NCBI GenBank assembly: GCA_031310005.1
Contig: CM062388.1
Location: forward strand, 1,860,001 to 1,924,000
DNA from: Dactylellina haptotyla
Lineage: Eukaryota > Ascomycota > Orbiliomycetes > Orbiliales > Orbiliaceae
Direction: 5' to 3'
Length of the DNA stretch: 64,000 nt
Part shown: one piece after another, positions 1 through 11,681 of the stretch
How the letters are laid out: every line of letters starts with the position of its first letter
How positions within the stretch are numbered: the first letter of the stretch is position 1
Translations under genes and position numbers: made by a program
Notes under the pieces: model-generated
What the model saw: only the letters and a program-made list of their open reading frames with translations
Told to the model about the DNA's origin: nothing
Database searches by the model: none

Positions 1-513
1 AGGCCAGTCGCAGCCGGGAGGATCGATTGGTCCCCAAGCCCAACTTGCAGCTGAGACGGCTTCACGAGTGCAATCGGGTAGATTTGGGCCACCAGGCCAG
101 AAACCTCGGATCCAGAAGGTGGCATGACCCCAAGTTGGTGCCTGTCCCGCATCATAGTAGAAACCCCAGTCTTTGACTTCGGCTCCGCATTTTCCTCTAA
201 GGTTATCGAGGAATCCATGGCCCCAGTCGTCATCCCAGGAGCCCCAGGTGTCGTAGCGGAAATAGTAGTCGGTCCAGAAATACCCATTGGAGCCACCATC
301 TTGGGTGAAAACGTGGCAGATACCATTGGCACCCCATTCACGCTTATCGAGAGCATCGCTGGGGCTCGTATCGCCACGATTGGCGAGTTCTTTCCTGACT
401 TTGGTAACACCCTCGCGTTTTTCGATGGTCTCTTTGACCGCGGCGGGAGGGACTGCCGCCGATGATACGAGCGCGATCAGAGAGAGCGCTGGAATAACCT
501 TGGAGAACAACAT
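1..513 (-). CDS. Small secreted protein, 3' end cut by window edge
   Basis: An open minus-strand frame starts at the ATG at 513 and runs without a stop to base 1, giving 171 codons. The N-terminus is a clear signal peptide (MLFSKVIPALSLIALVSSA, residues 1-19). It is followed by a short propeptide-like stretch with Lys-Arg sites at about residues 32 and 58 (EKREG and DKREWG), the usual signature of Kex2 processing in fungi. The remaining part is rich in Trp, Gly, Asp and Tyr and holds four Cys (contexts GICHVF, GKCGA, PDCTRE, PGCDW). I do not recognise the family. A secreted protein, perhaps cell-wall or host-facing, is inferred from the signal peptide and processing sites only. No intron is needed in the visible part. 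Confidence 0.7.
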   Translation of the reverse strand, partial: MLFSKVIPALSLIALVSSAAVPPAAVKETIEKREGVTKVRKELANRGDTSPSDALDKREWGANGICHVFTQDGGSNGYFWTDYYFRYDTWGSWDDDWGHGFLDNLRGKCGAEVKDWGFYYDAGQAPTWGHATFWIRGFWPGGPNLPDCTREAVSAASWAWGPIDPPGCDWP

Positions 514-2600
514 CTTGAGGGACCTAATTAAGAAAAAATAAACGTTAGATCTAGAAATCCATAGGTGGGAGTGACTCAGAAAAAGAGGCGTACTTGAAAA
601 ATTTTCAACAAGAAGCCAATATTCTCGCTGAAGTTTTAATATTGGGCAGATAAAGTGAGCTGTCAGGAGAAGTCCTCCAGATCCCTATTTATACACGTTC
701 TTTCCCATATATTGGTTCTAGATAACCTTAGAGTCCGGATATCTGGAAGCGCCTCCGCTAGGGAATTTGCCCGGTGGACAGATAGTCGATTTGTGATCAA
801 CATAGGTATTTTCTTGTTTAGGAACTACGCCCAGGGATCTAAAGCAAGTTAATCCATCGCTCCGATTCAAGGATGTCGATTTGAACGTCGGCCAGCGGGT
901 GTTTGATCCGATATATTCAGATTTATACAAGCTTCACCAGCCAAGCCACCAAGCTCACATATCAGGAAATAGAACCGATGGCAAAAGTTTATTCAGATCT
1001 TGCATGGCGCGGCAAGTCACTGCCAAATGGCGTGAGGCGCATTTTGGCTTTGTGGTGTGTATTGTTGAGGTTGTTATAATTTCGTTTGTGGAAACACACG
1101 ATTAGCCGGATCAGTAATCACCAATTTGTCTGCATTTCCTGCAGGGACGAGGTTAAGCAACCGCCTCAATCGCAGAGAGCGAAGGTGAAAGAAAAGAGAG
1201 GACCAATAAATATATCTGAATCAAGGAGTTTTCGCGGAGTGCGATTTTCCGCTCGTATCTGCGTTCCAGTTTAAAAGTTGTAAAGGGGAAGCTTGCCGTC
1301 ACAGTCGGAACAATTGTAATTTGACAGCGGGAGGCACCGAAAAGCAGCTATCCGCCTTTACAATGGAATAAGAAGCTTCTATACCGCCACAGATACCACA
1401 CAAGGTACTAGATCAATTGTAACACAACAGTATCCAATCATGTCCGTATTTGGGTCGCTTAATATTCTGACCCCTGAGTTTTCCCGGACCGATGGCTTCG
1501 TTTTGATCTAATAGGGATAATTGCATCTATTGTGGAATTTATGCGATGACAATGTAGCCAGAAAGCCAAGATGGAGAAATAATATCAAGTTCAATTTATT
1601 TGCAGGCTTAATGCATGGCAGCAAATCATATCCACCATGATATCATCACCACAGAGAAATTCTACCCGTGGGTATTTCGCAAGTCGGATTTGACCGAAAG
1701 CTTCTTTTGTAATGATGGAGGGTCTAACTACTACTGGCATCGTAATTACACCTAAAAGTTCTCCTCCAGATAATCCAGGCGATATATTCTTGAAATATAT
1801 AGTTAAAAACATTCCTTAGTGAAAAGGTGACAGTTAATATATCGTACCTTTACCCTGGTGAACAATGCGGGAGATTCGCAATTTTTCTCCAAGTCCAAGT
1901 CCTATCAGGATCCAGATTCCCATATTCGCACATTATATTAATTCGAGCCAGGAGCCTAGGAGCATCCCTGGAGGAAACATACCTCCAAATCTGAACTCTC
2001 ATATGGTCTCTCGCGCACTCACTCGGGTTTCGAACTTATCCTATGGGAACACAAGATTTGCAGGGGGTGTAACCCAGCCAATCGCGTGAGTAGAGGCTAA
2101 ATAACCTGAGGTAATTAAACCAAGAACAATGCCTCCAGCCGTTGCGATGTTCTAGCGTACGCCCAGAAGGATTTAAACTTCAAAGTTGGGGGGATTTATA
2201 AAGGAGTATCATCGAATTACACAATTCACACACAATCGGTGGACGGAATATTGGCGGACCGGATCCTTTCACACTCCGCGTGCATTACGACCCCCCTACG
2301 ACGCAAACGGTTAATCCAGAACCAAGTTCAAGCATAATAATAAACTGAATATTCTTCGCCACTCTCATAACATATGTCTCGTCAAACCAGACTGCCCGCG
2401 TAAAAGCAACAAAAAAGCACAATAATATAATTATTTGTATATACGATCGTTTTAACAATATTTACACCGTCTTCCTATACACCACCCACCCGTACGTAGC
2501 ATTCTCGCTCCCAGCTACTTATCTCGTTATTCGTTATCTCATCCCTAGTCGCCACATCCTACCTACCTTACTGAGAGCTTGGCTCTGCAATCGCCGCTTC
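514..2600. other. Gene-free spacer
   Basis: I see no supported gene in this stretch. Open frames are short (under about 75 codons) and lack signal peptides, domains or matching splice signals. It should hold the promoter of the minus-strand gene ending at 513 and the 3' region of the minus-strand dehydrogenase gene that ends at 2601. A TATA-like string (ttataaagg) lies near 2196-2205 on the plus strand, but no convincing plus-strand gene follows. Confidence 0.5.
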
Positions 2601-4396
2601 TTACGTAAGACATTGCGAGTAGTAAGGGTTCAAAGCCTTACATGTAGTTCCGGCTGCACAGGTTGTGCATCCTGTGAACCCGATACCGCCGCACTATTCA
2701 TCCGCCACCAGCAGTTAGCATGCAAATTCAACCATGGTTATGCTATGGCATATATAAGCGGGGTATATGAAAGTAACTCACCTGTCCCCATTGAGCGGAA
2801 GTACACCCTCCAGCGGTAGTGGTAGTCCTACTGGTCGTTGATGTGGTAGTCGTGGTTCTGCTCGTCGTGGTAACAGGGGTGGTAGTTCTGCTAGTGGTAG
2901 TAACCGGCGTCGTGGTGCGCGTTGTTGTTATGAGAGTTGTGGTGGTAGTTCGAGAAGTAGTCGTCGTGGTTGCGGTATTCTCGATGAGATAAATTTCTCC
3001 GGTGGCATCAGAGCTGACGAATAATCTACCTGCAGAGTCGAACGCCAATCCGACGGGGCGGAAACACTGGCTTGGGCAATTGTTATTGTTGGGGTTGGTC
3101 ATTATGTCCCGATAGCCGCTCATCGAGTCGGACGCCGCGACGGGTTGGTTGTTGCTTCCGAAGGGAATGATAGAGACACGATAGCCGTCTGGTGGTGAGC
3201 GATTCCATGAGCCGTGGAAGGAGACCCATGCGTTACCGGCCTTGTCGAACTTAACGTCTAGAGGGGCGGTGTGTGAAGGGAAGGTAATCCTGGGAGCTTG
3301 GCGGCCGGAGGCGCACTGAGCATCTGTTACCGCGCCGGTCAAGTTGCTGAATTGGCGGCCGGTAGTGAGACCGGAGTTATTGGGAAGGTCAGAAAGCTGC
3401 CAGACGGCAAGACAGTCCGGATAGCCGTAGTTACCACGAGCACTGGTATCCGTGGCGAGACCGTGGTAGTTGAGCTCCTCACCGGGGTTATTGTTATGAA
3501 CATCCTGGCCACTACGGACGATATTGTCGGCAGAGTTTTCGACAGACCAGATACCGCCTAATTATATAATATAAGCCTCTATTAGCCCCAGGATATACGA
3601 AAATACCTTCTAGTTAAATAGGGCTTACCAGCAAGATCCTCGCCAATACCAACACTGTTTCTCAATCCCCAGCCGAATACTGTTCCACCGGCATTGAAAG
3701 CGACAGGACTATTCGACACTTGGCTAATACTAAATCCTCTAATCTGGCTTCTTCCAGTGTTGATATTCGACGCGCCATAGTCGAAGTTTCCATCAGATCC
3801 CCAGCTGACTAACAGGAGATCTGGGTTCTTGATCGAAGCGTATAGGGTACGTGTTGTGTGCCCGCTAGGTCCGGCATTCATGCCCGTGATCAAAGTCTTC
3901 TTGTTACTAGTCGCACCAGAGGATGGATCATATGCTAACTCAGATTAAGATTAGTCTCGTGTTATCAAGATCGGGCGGGTCTGCGCTTACACCAAGAGAA
4001 CGCCGTTGTTGTGGAGCTGGCAAAGATAGTTCTGCCATCTGCGGATATCGTAAGACCGTGGTTAAGCTAGCAGGACCATATTAGTTTTATACAAGGTTAA
4101 TATTTTCGAAAGAGTTGTCTCACAGTAGTGTCACTGATAATCAACTGACGGTTCAACAGAGTCCCGCAGCTGCCAACCTGGAATCTAGAAATACCGGCTC
4201 CGCGTTCGCAAACAAGTAGATATCCGGCACTGTCAAAGAGTATAGCTCTGGGTGTTCTCAACCCGGTAGCCACCAGCTGTGATCTGTATCCGGCGGCCAT
4301 AACCGGAGCCGGGAAAGTATACGACAGAACATTACACGTCTGCGCTGCCGCGATAGTAGCCGTCGCCACCAAGGCGAGGAGTGTTGCGACCTTCAT
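2601..4396 (-). CDS. Secreted PQQ-type pyranose/sorbosone dehydrogenase (AA12-like) with C-terminal CBM1
   Basis: Five exons fit: 4396-4124, 4066-3991, 3934-3629, 3557-2782 and 2693-2601, coding for 507 aa. A signal peptide ([18 protein letters not shown]) is followed by a six-bladed beta-propeller of the glucose/sorbosone dehydrogenase superfamily. Typical strings are [37 protein letters not shown] and GEELNYHG, the last two near the expected PQQ/metal site. A Thr-rich linker of about 50 residues then leads to a fungal cellulose-binding module ([11 protein letters not shown] ... NPYYSQC) that is split by the last intron and has its aromatic residues and cysteines. The enzyme should oxidise sugars outside the cell while tethered to cellulose and pass electrons to an acceptor such as an LPMO or quinone. 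No AA8 cytochrome domain is present, unlike the three-domain Coprinopsis enzyme. The last-intron acceptor was chosen because it completes the CBM1. Confidence 0.88.
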
Positions 4397-6639
4397 TGTT
4401 GCTGTGTGTTACCGTGTTGGCCGTGTGGTATTTCTGTCGGAACCCAACAAACCCAAAGCGGAAAGCAAGCAAGGACCAATTCGATACAATTACACCCAAA
4501 TTAAAAATGCCGTGCACAGTCGATTTGAAGAATGTAGAAAGGAATAAAGAGAATATACTACCTCTCGCACAGGAGTAACCCGGCTCTATTTAACTGTTCG
4601 TCCTGTGCAAAAAAGAGAACCAAGAGTTACATGCCCAGAACAGGGTAAAGGGCATATAGGCATTCCTTTCCGAACCCCTTCCCCCAGTATCCCTTCGTAT
4701 TATATATACCAGAGTAAACATCGCCTTTCCTCGGTGCTTCCCAGCCTTGGCCGCATTCGTGCCTAATCTAACTAATTGAGATCGACAATAGGTTCCTCAT
4801 TCTTTGAGTGGTAAGTCGGACATGGTAGCTAACCGTCCAAGCTAGGGGCAACGGAAAACCTGCTTTGCGCGGAACCACCCAAGAAGGTTCAGTCTGGGCC
4901 ATGTGGTTTTGGTGAGAAAAGAAACAAAAAAAGTCACATTGTACGGCACAAAACTGGAAGCTTGCCGAAAAAAAGGTTATCAAGCTAGCGTGATGGGCTT
5001 TTTCATTTCATCTATTCCGCACGATCGATCCTTGCATGCTTGTCGGCCTGCACCTGTAAGTTTACCTCGAAACGACGAAATGCGTTGCCTGCCGAGGACA
5101 GGGGACCAGGGAGTTCGGGTAATATATTCTGGCGTGAGTCGATGCACAGCATCACAAGAAATGCGCCCCCGTTAAGAAGAGGCGAGAATATAAATGTGCG
5201 GGTAGGACAGAATTGTTAGACGCAGCAAGTGGGGGAATTCAGGCTAAACTGTCGCATTTATCACGTTTTCTTTAATGTTTCGTTCTGGTTTTCGGGACCG
5301 GAAGATACATGCGACCTCGAGATCTCGACAGTACCCAAAGCGGTCATTTTGATATACGACTGGTTTGCTTGGGCGCCTTTATTGAGGAGGAAGCTGTCGT
5401 TGGGTTTAAGTGTGGATGCACAACTGTTGTGTTCCCTGTTCTGCGCCCGGGATTGTCGGGAACGATGACGGGCGCGCCCAGCCTGTTGAAACGTTGGAAC
5501 CGTTTAAGGAGTAGCGTCGATCCAATTGTCCGAGGTAACTGCACATAGGCGAAGTGTATGATTAATCATGATGATGTGATTACTTCAAACTAATCACAAA
5601 CTGAAAGCTTCGAAAGGAAAGTATTCTAGAACGTTGACCATTTAGAAGCTGAGCCGCATCGGGAATGTGAATTTATGAAATAGCTCCATGATTATTTTCA
5701 CTTGGGTAACCGCGCGACAAGTTTGCAGTCTCATATTTTAAAGAAGAGGCGTAGATCTCTGGAGTCTGGACTTCCTTTGAACCGTTTTCATGCATTCGGC
5801 AAATATCTTCGGTCACAGCAGGCTAAGCATCAATTGCATCACAATGGATAAAAGGAAGCCGGCGAGCCTGCTTAACAATCTTTGCATCCTTGAGTTATTA
5901 ATATATAGCTGCAAGGCACCAGCTGGAATACACCAACTTGGCGCCAAGCGCCAATGCAGTTATCACATTCGATTCAAGTTAAAAGGTGCTTTCGGACAGA
6001 GACGTCCGTCACGGAAGGCCGGATGACGTAAAAGAGGTCAGAAGAGAAATAAAATGTTGTATAGACTAAAGATGTTTATGAACATAAGAAATATAAAGAG
6101 ACAATACAAGGTCGATTCCACTATAAATACGCCATATACCATGGTCTTTCAAAAGAAAATACAAAATATAGAGAAAAAAGAAGGGGCTGGTTCAGAATCA
6201 GTTATAAAGTCGCTGTGCAAGTGAAAAAAACCAATAAACATTGAGCTTGTGATAAGCGCTGTCAGACAGACGCATTGAAGAATCCAATTTCAAAAGCGAA
6301 AAAGTGAAGAAAAAAATCGTAGGAAACCCAAAGAAATGGCCCGTCGGTGTTACCCGGCTCCGGTCCTCATATGAAAAAAACGTGGGTATGCACTGGAGCG
6401 ACTCGGCTAGTCGGATAAAAGAGCTATCCCATGTAAGCGTCCAGTCATACCCCTCGTGCTTTTCTCTACCTTCTATTTTGCCCGCTCCATAAATCCGTTC
6501 GAATGAAATGTCGTTGTTGCTAATTCCTTTCCCTTTCGTCTCGTACCTTATCTTATCAGATCACGTATTCGCAAACTCCCCGCACCTCAGCCTTGTGCGG
6601 CGGAGCTTCCGTTTCATATTCATCCTTATCAACACACAA
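4397..6639. other. Gene-free spacer
   Basis: No supported gene. The 4397-4700 part is the likely promoter of the dehydrogenase gene; a TTAAATAG element lies at about 4587-4594 on the minus strand. Bases 6020-6300 are A-rich. The rest shows only short unsupported frames. Confidence 0.5.
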
Positions 6640-7422
6640 TCACGATTCCCAACTCTTCTCGACGGTCTCTCGTACACGCTTGACATACTCGCGGATGTTG
6701 TCCTTATAGAGATTGCTGGCTTCAACGTTGGCGGGCGACGAGGTATTTGGATCGTTTAGCAAACTAGAAATTTTGCGGAAAAGTTGCCGTTTTGTCAGCA
6801 CGTCAGAACCAAAAACCCCTTGTTTCATATCACGTGACAGCTCCCGATGACCGGATACCATCGGTCGCTATCCACCCGACAATAAGAAACCCCTCTCTCA
6901 GATAGTAAAAAGGTGACTCATACCTCTGGATACTCGTCAGAATGGCGGCCACGTCGTAGGTCGGGCTCCACCTGTTCTGTAATATGTCCAAGCACAGCTC
7001 TCCGGTGGCGTAGACGTTGGGATGGAACATCTGGCTGATGAATTTGACTGTGGGCGGTTTGTTCGGGTACTGTTCCTCAAAGTGAAGGACGAGACGGAAG
7101 GTGCCGTCTTCGAAAGGTGTATCGGCAGGTCCGATGATAACAGCGTTCCTGGGGGAGCAGGGTAACAGGTCAGTTGGAATGTTCGATGCGATACGTAGTT
7201 CGAGGGGGTGGAGCATACCATGTCATGACGTTGTCCGCAATAGGGGAAGCAGATACACCAGCTGGAGGATCGGTCTGCATGCGTTTGAAGTCACTAGAGA
7301 GGGTTAAATGTTAGCTTGGAGGCATCTCAGGGTGGTGGCGTGGTCGGAGGTTCCGCGGAGGGATGTGATGTAGGATCCAACAAAACGTACCGCATGAGAC
7401 GTCTACGGGCGGTGGTCGACAT
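6640..7422 (-). CDS. rad6: Ubiquitin-conjugating enzyme E2 RAD6/UBC2
   Basis: Four exons (7422-7391, 7293-7219, 7148-6924, 6763-6640) give 151 aa, the usual length of ascomycete RAD6 (mus-8/uvsJ). It starts [17 protein letters not shown] and carries the E2 core: the [15 protein letters not shown] segment with the catalytic Cys in ELCLDIL, and [18 protein letters not shown]. It ends with the conserved [11 protein letters not shown] tail, without the long acidic tail of budding yeast. RAD6 with Rad18 mono-ubiquitinates PCNA in DNA damage tolerance, and with Bre1 it ubiquitinates histone H2B; it also serves N-end rule degradation. Intron phases join exactly across the four exons, and the third intron (160 nt) is the longest. 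This is the firmest orthologue call in the window. Confidence 0.97.
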
Positions 7423-8185
7423 GGTGAAGAGGAGAGTATGAGCTGTCCTAGATAGATCGCAGGATAGGCTGAGGAGAGTTCTGGCAGCTGTGATCCGGGG
7501 GCAGTATAGCGTACGAGGGAGGTAGGAGTGAAGATGAAGACGAGAGTAGGAGGAAGGAAGAGAGAAGGAGGGACGGTTGGGTTGATGGTCGCGAGACGGG
7601 CGGTTTGGCGGTGTGAATCAGAGCTCGTCGCCAAGCCCAACAATCGGCCCAACGCAACCTGCCGCCCGGTTCCATTGGCTGTATCTCATTTACAGGAAAG
7701 TATTTTATAGTACCCGAGAAATACTCAAAGATAGATTTGCATAGTTATGGCGTCTGGAATTGTGTAAAGTGCGTGGACGGGAGAAAACCATGTGTTAAAA
7801 ATAAGAGAGACTTCAAATGAATCTTCTCCGGAATATGGTTTGAGGAAAAGGAAGTCGACTTAGCTTAGGGAGTAATGTTATTTAGGATACCGAGGGCCTA
7901 TGGTCAGAACATTTGCTAAGTCTAGATCTCGGATGCACACCTAGACGCATCTTCAGACCAAGCTACGGTTTTCATCGCTACTCGGATTTTCGGTACGCTG
8001 CCTGCGCACGAATCGAATCATACACATATACATAAGATATCTCGCAAGCGGGCGGCGACTCTGTAGAAAAAAAATCAGATAACATCCATTTCTCAATTGG
8101 GAAATTCCCAATCTTTGATCAAAGATGGCAACATAGTAAAATATATAAAACATTCTTTATTCATGATATTAATAGACAAGTAGCT
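7423..8185. other. Spacer between RAD6 and lipoxygenase genes
   Basis: No supported gene. It holds the RAD6 upstream region, with a polypurine stretch (gaaggaagagagaaggagg) near 7550-7575, and the 3' region of the lipoxygenase gene. Confidence 0.5.
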
Positions 8186-10416
8186 TTAAATCAAAATTGA
8201 GACCGCCGTCTTGGTCGGCCTCAAAACCGAATACCCGCTTGGCTGGATCCTATTTGTCATCATCTTGCTCGTTTTCTCGAATTCACCCTCGAAATTCTGC
8301 ATATCGAGAAGAAACTTGCCCGCAGCCTTCTTCGTCTGCTCGCTACCTCTGGCTCTCTCATCTTTATATAAGTCCTCGGCATATCGCCTCAAGCTTTCTT
8401 TCTCACCAACCGGCACGCTGAGTAAGTGTGGCAGATGAGCCGCCAACAACCATACATTTCCTATACCAAGAAGTGAGGTGGCATCTTTACCTGGCCGTTC
8501 AAACGGAAGTGAGCTGATTATAAATTGTTCATCCACAGCTCCCAACGCACTGAAGTCGTTAGGACCCGACCGCTTGGGAATAGGCTGGAAGAATGACGAG
8601 GTCTTATTCGGTACAAACACCTGGTAGTATTCCTGGAGGTAGTTGACCGCCGTGTGTTGAGGCGAGGCGATATGGATACACATGGTTAGAACGTTGGTGA
8701 GCTGCTCCAAATTATTTATTTGCGGAAAATACTGCATCTTGCCGAAGGTGCGCATTTCTTTGATCCAGTCGTTGATGGCAGTATCATTCGCGATCTTGCG
8801 GTCGGTGCCCCCTCCGTACCAGTCTATCACCATCGTCTTTACCAAGGCGTGGATCGAATTCCACATTGCCAAAACGTTCTTAGCATATGGGTAGTTCCTG
8901 AACTTCTTGTCTTTGAGGTGCTCAGCAGGGAACCCGCGCTTCCTCAAATCCGTTGGGATGTATAGGTCCTCCCAGTGAAAGGTGTCATATGCGCTGTTGA
9001 TGAAATTGTCGAGCTCTCTGGGGGCCATTCCAGCAATCGATTTGATAATCTTTGGTACCAAAATATCTCGAGCCGCATGATTCAATGGCAGGGTCTTGTG
9101 GAAATGCGGGTACAGCAATTTATAAATGATATGGTCGGTTGGAATGTTTCGGTAGGTACCCATGATAACAGCCTCCTCTACCATGTGCGTATTGGTTAAA
9201 TGGATTCCGATCTCATGACGGTGCCAATCAGCACACTGAACGCACATTTTTGCGTATCTCCAATGGAAGTCCTTTTCTTCGGTCTTCGTAGAATCCGTGG
9301 ATTTCAGCCTTCTGTTGAAAACGGAGACCGAGTGTGGCATCGCGTCACCACGTTTCTTGACGTAGTAAGCACCCTCCCTGACAATATCATCCTCACGGTA
9401 ATCCAGAACGATAGCTAGAGGGTGCAATATACCGTCATCCTCAAGGTGGAAGAGAACGACTGGAGCGCACGTGTAACGCTTGTGGAAAAATAATCCCATC
9501 CCTCCTTTTCCAAAGTCGTCCGGATTGACGCATTGAATATCCTCGTTAGGAGAAAGCTTCATCGCAAGTCGAAAGTAGCTGTAATCTTGCACATACACAC
9601 TTTCCTTCTTAAGGCCCTTGAGGAAACTGGTGAAAGTGTTATTCTTCTGCACAGTGGCCGCAGCTTCGAAGGAGGTTATCCAATTGGCCGAAGCTAATCT
9701 GATAGTAGTAGGATTTGGTCCCGTGAAATGCTGTTGTGCAAACTGTTTGTCGGTATACCAGTCTTTTCTATGCCCGATCGAAGGATTCATGTGTAGATTT
9801 GGTCCACGAACTTTGTGCAAGGCAATCTCATTATCTTGTAGTCCCTGCAGATTATTTGGTGCGAAGTAGTTCCAAGGCTGTTGTCCGAAGCGAGCAGGTT
9901 TGATATCGGGTTTCTTGATATCAACTGGCAGAATAGCACTGAACAACAAGGTAATCTGCGGTATGATGTTCAGGCTAGAAATACCTCCGGCTTGAAGATC
10001 TTCTTGTGCATTCTTGAAAAAGCCTGTCTTCTGGTGAGGTGGGTAATTGTCAAAACCATCGGTCCACTCGTAATTGGCTCTCTGCGTACTGAGATTGAAG
10101 TTGATTGGTAGTGTAGTGGCGCTCAGAGATGATGAGTGCACGGCTTCGTAGCTATTGCGGCAGAGTCAATCAAAAAAGTTATATCACTAGTTAGTGGTCT
10201 AGAGTGAAGTAAAACTTACTGCCCTATCAATTGTGCGTAGTATGTCTTCAACCGTTCCGAAGTTTCTTCATACGTCGCTTCTTGGACCCGTTCGATAACA
10301 CTGTCATCGCCCGCCATCAAGCCACCATCGCCATCGCCATCGCCTGTTTGAAATTTTCCATGGCCATCAACCAACTGGAAGTCTGGCTGGTTGATTGAGA
10401 GACCGACTGCCCTCAT
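8186..10416 (-). CDS. Fungal lipoxygenase (Fe/Mn), POLOX-like
   Basis: Two exons, 10416-10220 and 10151-8186, give 720 aa when the first ATG in this frame (MRAVGLSINQ) is used. The protein is a complete lipoxygenase: RKDWYTDKQFAQQHFTGPNP in the N-terminal half, the first pair of metal-ligand His in WHRHEIGIHLTNTHMVEE (about 378 and 383), the third His and the Asn in SPQHTAVNYLQ (about 565 and 569), and a C-terminal Ile as fifth ligand (AVSILI). It inserts O2 into linoleic or linolenic acid to make hydroperoxides. No signal peptide is seen, so it is probably intracellular. The set resembles Pleurotus POLOX1 and ascomycete homologues. The frame stays open upstream of this ATG to about 10590 and could be spliced to the lectin-like exons (see findings), which would make a 1061-aa fusion. 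Metal identity and product position cannot be read from sequence alone. Confidence 0.9.
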
Positions 10417-10568
10417 GGAGTTACCAAAGACTCCGGGATCAGTAGTTGTATCGTCGATGTGATCAAGCGAAAGCTCCCCTTCATATTCAGCGTCATGGCC
10501 CAAGTCGCTTAGATGCTGTTGTGGGGCAATATTTAAATTCTGAACCGGCTCATAAGGGTCAATTTCCT

Positions 10569-11681
10569 TCACATCCACGAGTTACCCTTCATGATAATAT
10601 GAATAAATCGAGAATTCTCTGACGTTGCGAAAAAATGGATTTCGGGTTCCCCATCCTGACTTGACTTTGTCGCCGCGGCAATCTGCCCACATTCCCGAAA
10701 GTCATCCATGACGAGCGTTTTGTCATCTTCATCCTCCCACTCGTTATCTCCATCCTTATCGATAAAGTAGACGTTCGGACCGTCAGACCAAAAAAGTCGC
10801 ATTCTAGGCTGTTCAATTATTTTATCTTGCCCGTTGTTTTTAGCTTGAGAATGAGCGACAGCAATTCTGGCGTTTTTGGATGCTCTCAAATTAAGATTTC
10901 CCTCATGCCACTCTTGAGCATTCAGCCTTTTTAAAAACATTTCTCTTATGATATCATCCTTAGTCTGTACTATTATTCGTATTTCGTGGTTGGCCCAATG
11001 CGACCATGGTAGAAGGTCGACACTGACTACGGCGCTCGTGTGTTCAATCAAGTGGCCGCCCGGGAATTGAACCAATCTTGACGCCCACTCGTCTTTTAAT
11101 TCAGGACGATACATCTCTACGAGACTGCCAGAAATGTGAGGGTAATAAACTCTAAATCGAACCCGGAATTAGTGGACTCTTCTCCATAGAATGTGAAGTA
11201 TTGTAATATACCTCCAGTCTACCAGCCAACCAACAAAAAAGGTTACAGAGCTTATTCCTCCATCCGGGTGCCTCTCCAAAGCCTTTTTCCATATGTTGTT
11301 TATTTCGTATACGCTAACAGTCGAGCCAACGGCCAAGACCTCTTTGGGCGGCGAAACATTGTAAAAGATCCTCGCCCAATTGTCGCCCCACATGCTCGCC
11401 GTCAACGCCGACGCACTTTGAATATCCTTGTCCACATGTAGCTCTCGAAAACTCCAGCTATCAGTACTTTTCTCCCAGACACCCTCCATCATTCGGTTGT
11501 CAACATTTTCCTCCCGGAATTTATGGAAGTACATTTTCTACTCCGTGCCCAAGTTATATTGTCAGCGATTTTCGAATCCTGGGCAAAATCCGCTTAGTGT
11601 ATGTTTACTTACAATGAACCTGCCATCGGAAGTAATTACGGGCGCGTAATGCGGGATATGTTGAGCTTTCAAGTCCGTCAT
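10569..11681 (-). CDS. Fucose-specific-lectin-like beta-propeller protein
   Basis: Three exons, 11681-11613, 11537-11212 and 11151-10569, give 325 aa (stop TGA at 10571-10569), close to the 310-320 aa of Aleuria/Aspergillus fucose lectins. Repeated blades show the hR(I/V/L)(Y/F/I) entry and acidic turns of that fold: WARIFYNVSPPKEV, WRVYYPHISGSLVEMYRP, EIRIIVQTKDDIIREMF, PRMRLFWSDGPNVYF, PEIHFFATSENS. There is no signal peptide, as in cytosolic fungal lectins thought to act against fungivores. The assignment rests on the repeat pattern; sugar-binding Arg/Glu/Trp sets cannot be confirmed by eye. The stop codon lies only 153 nt before the first ATG of the same-strand lipoxygenase. A GTAAC donor at 10585 allows an alternative in which this stop is spliced out and the two are fused. 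Confidence 0.6.
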
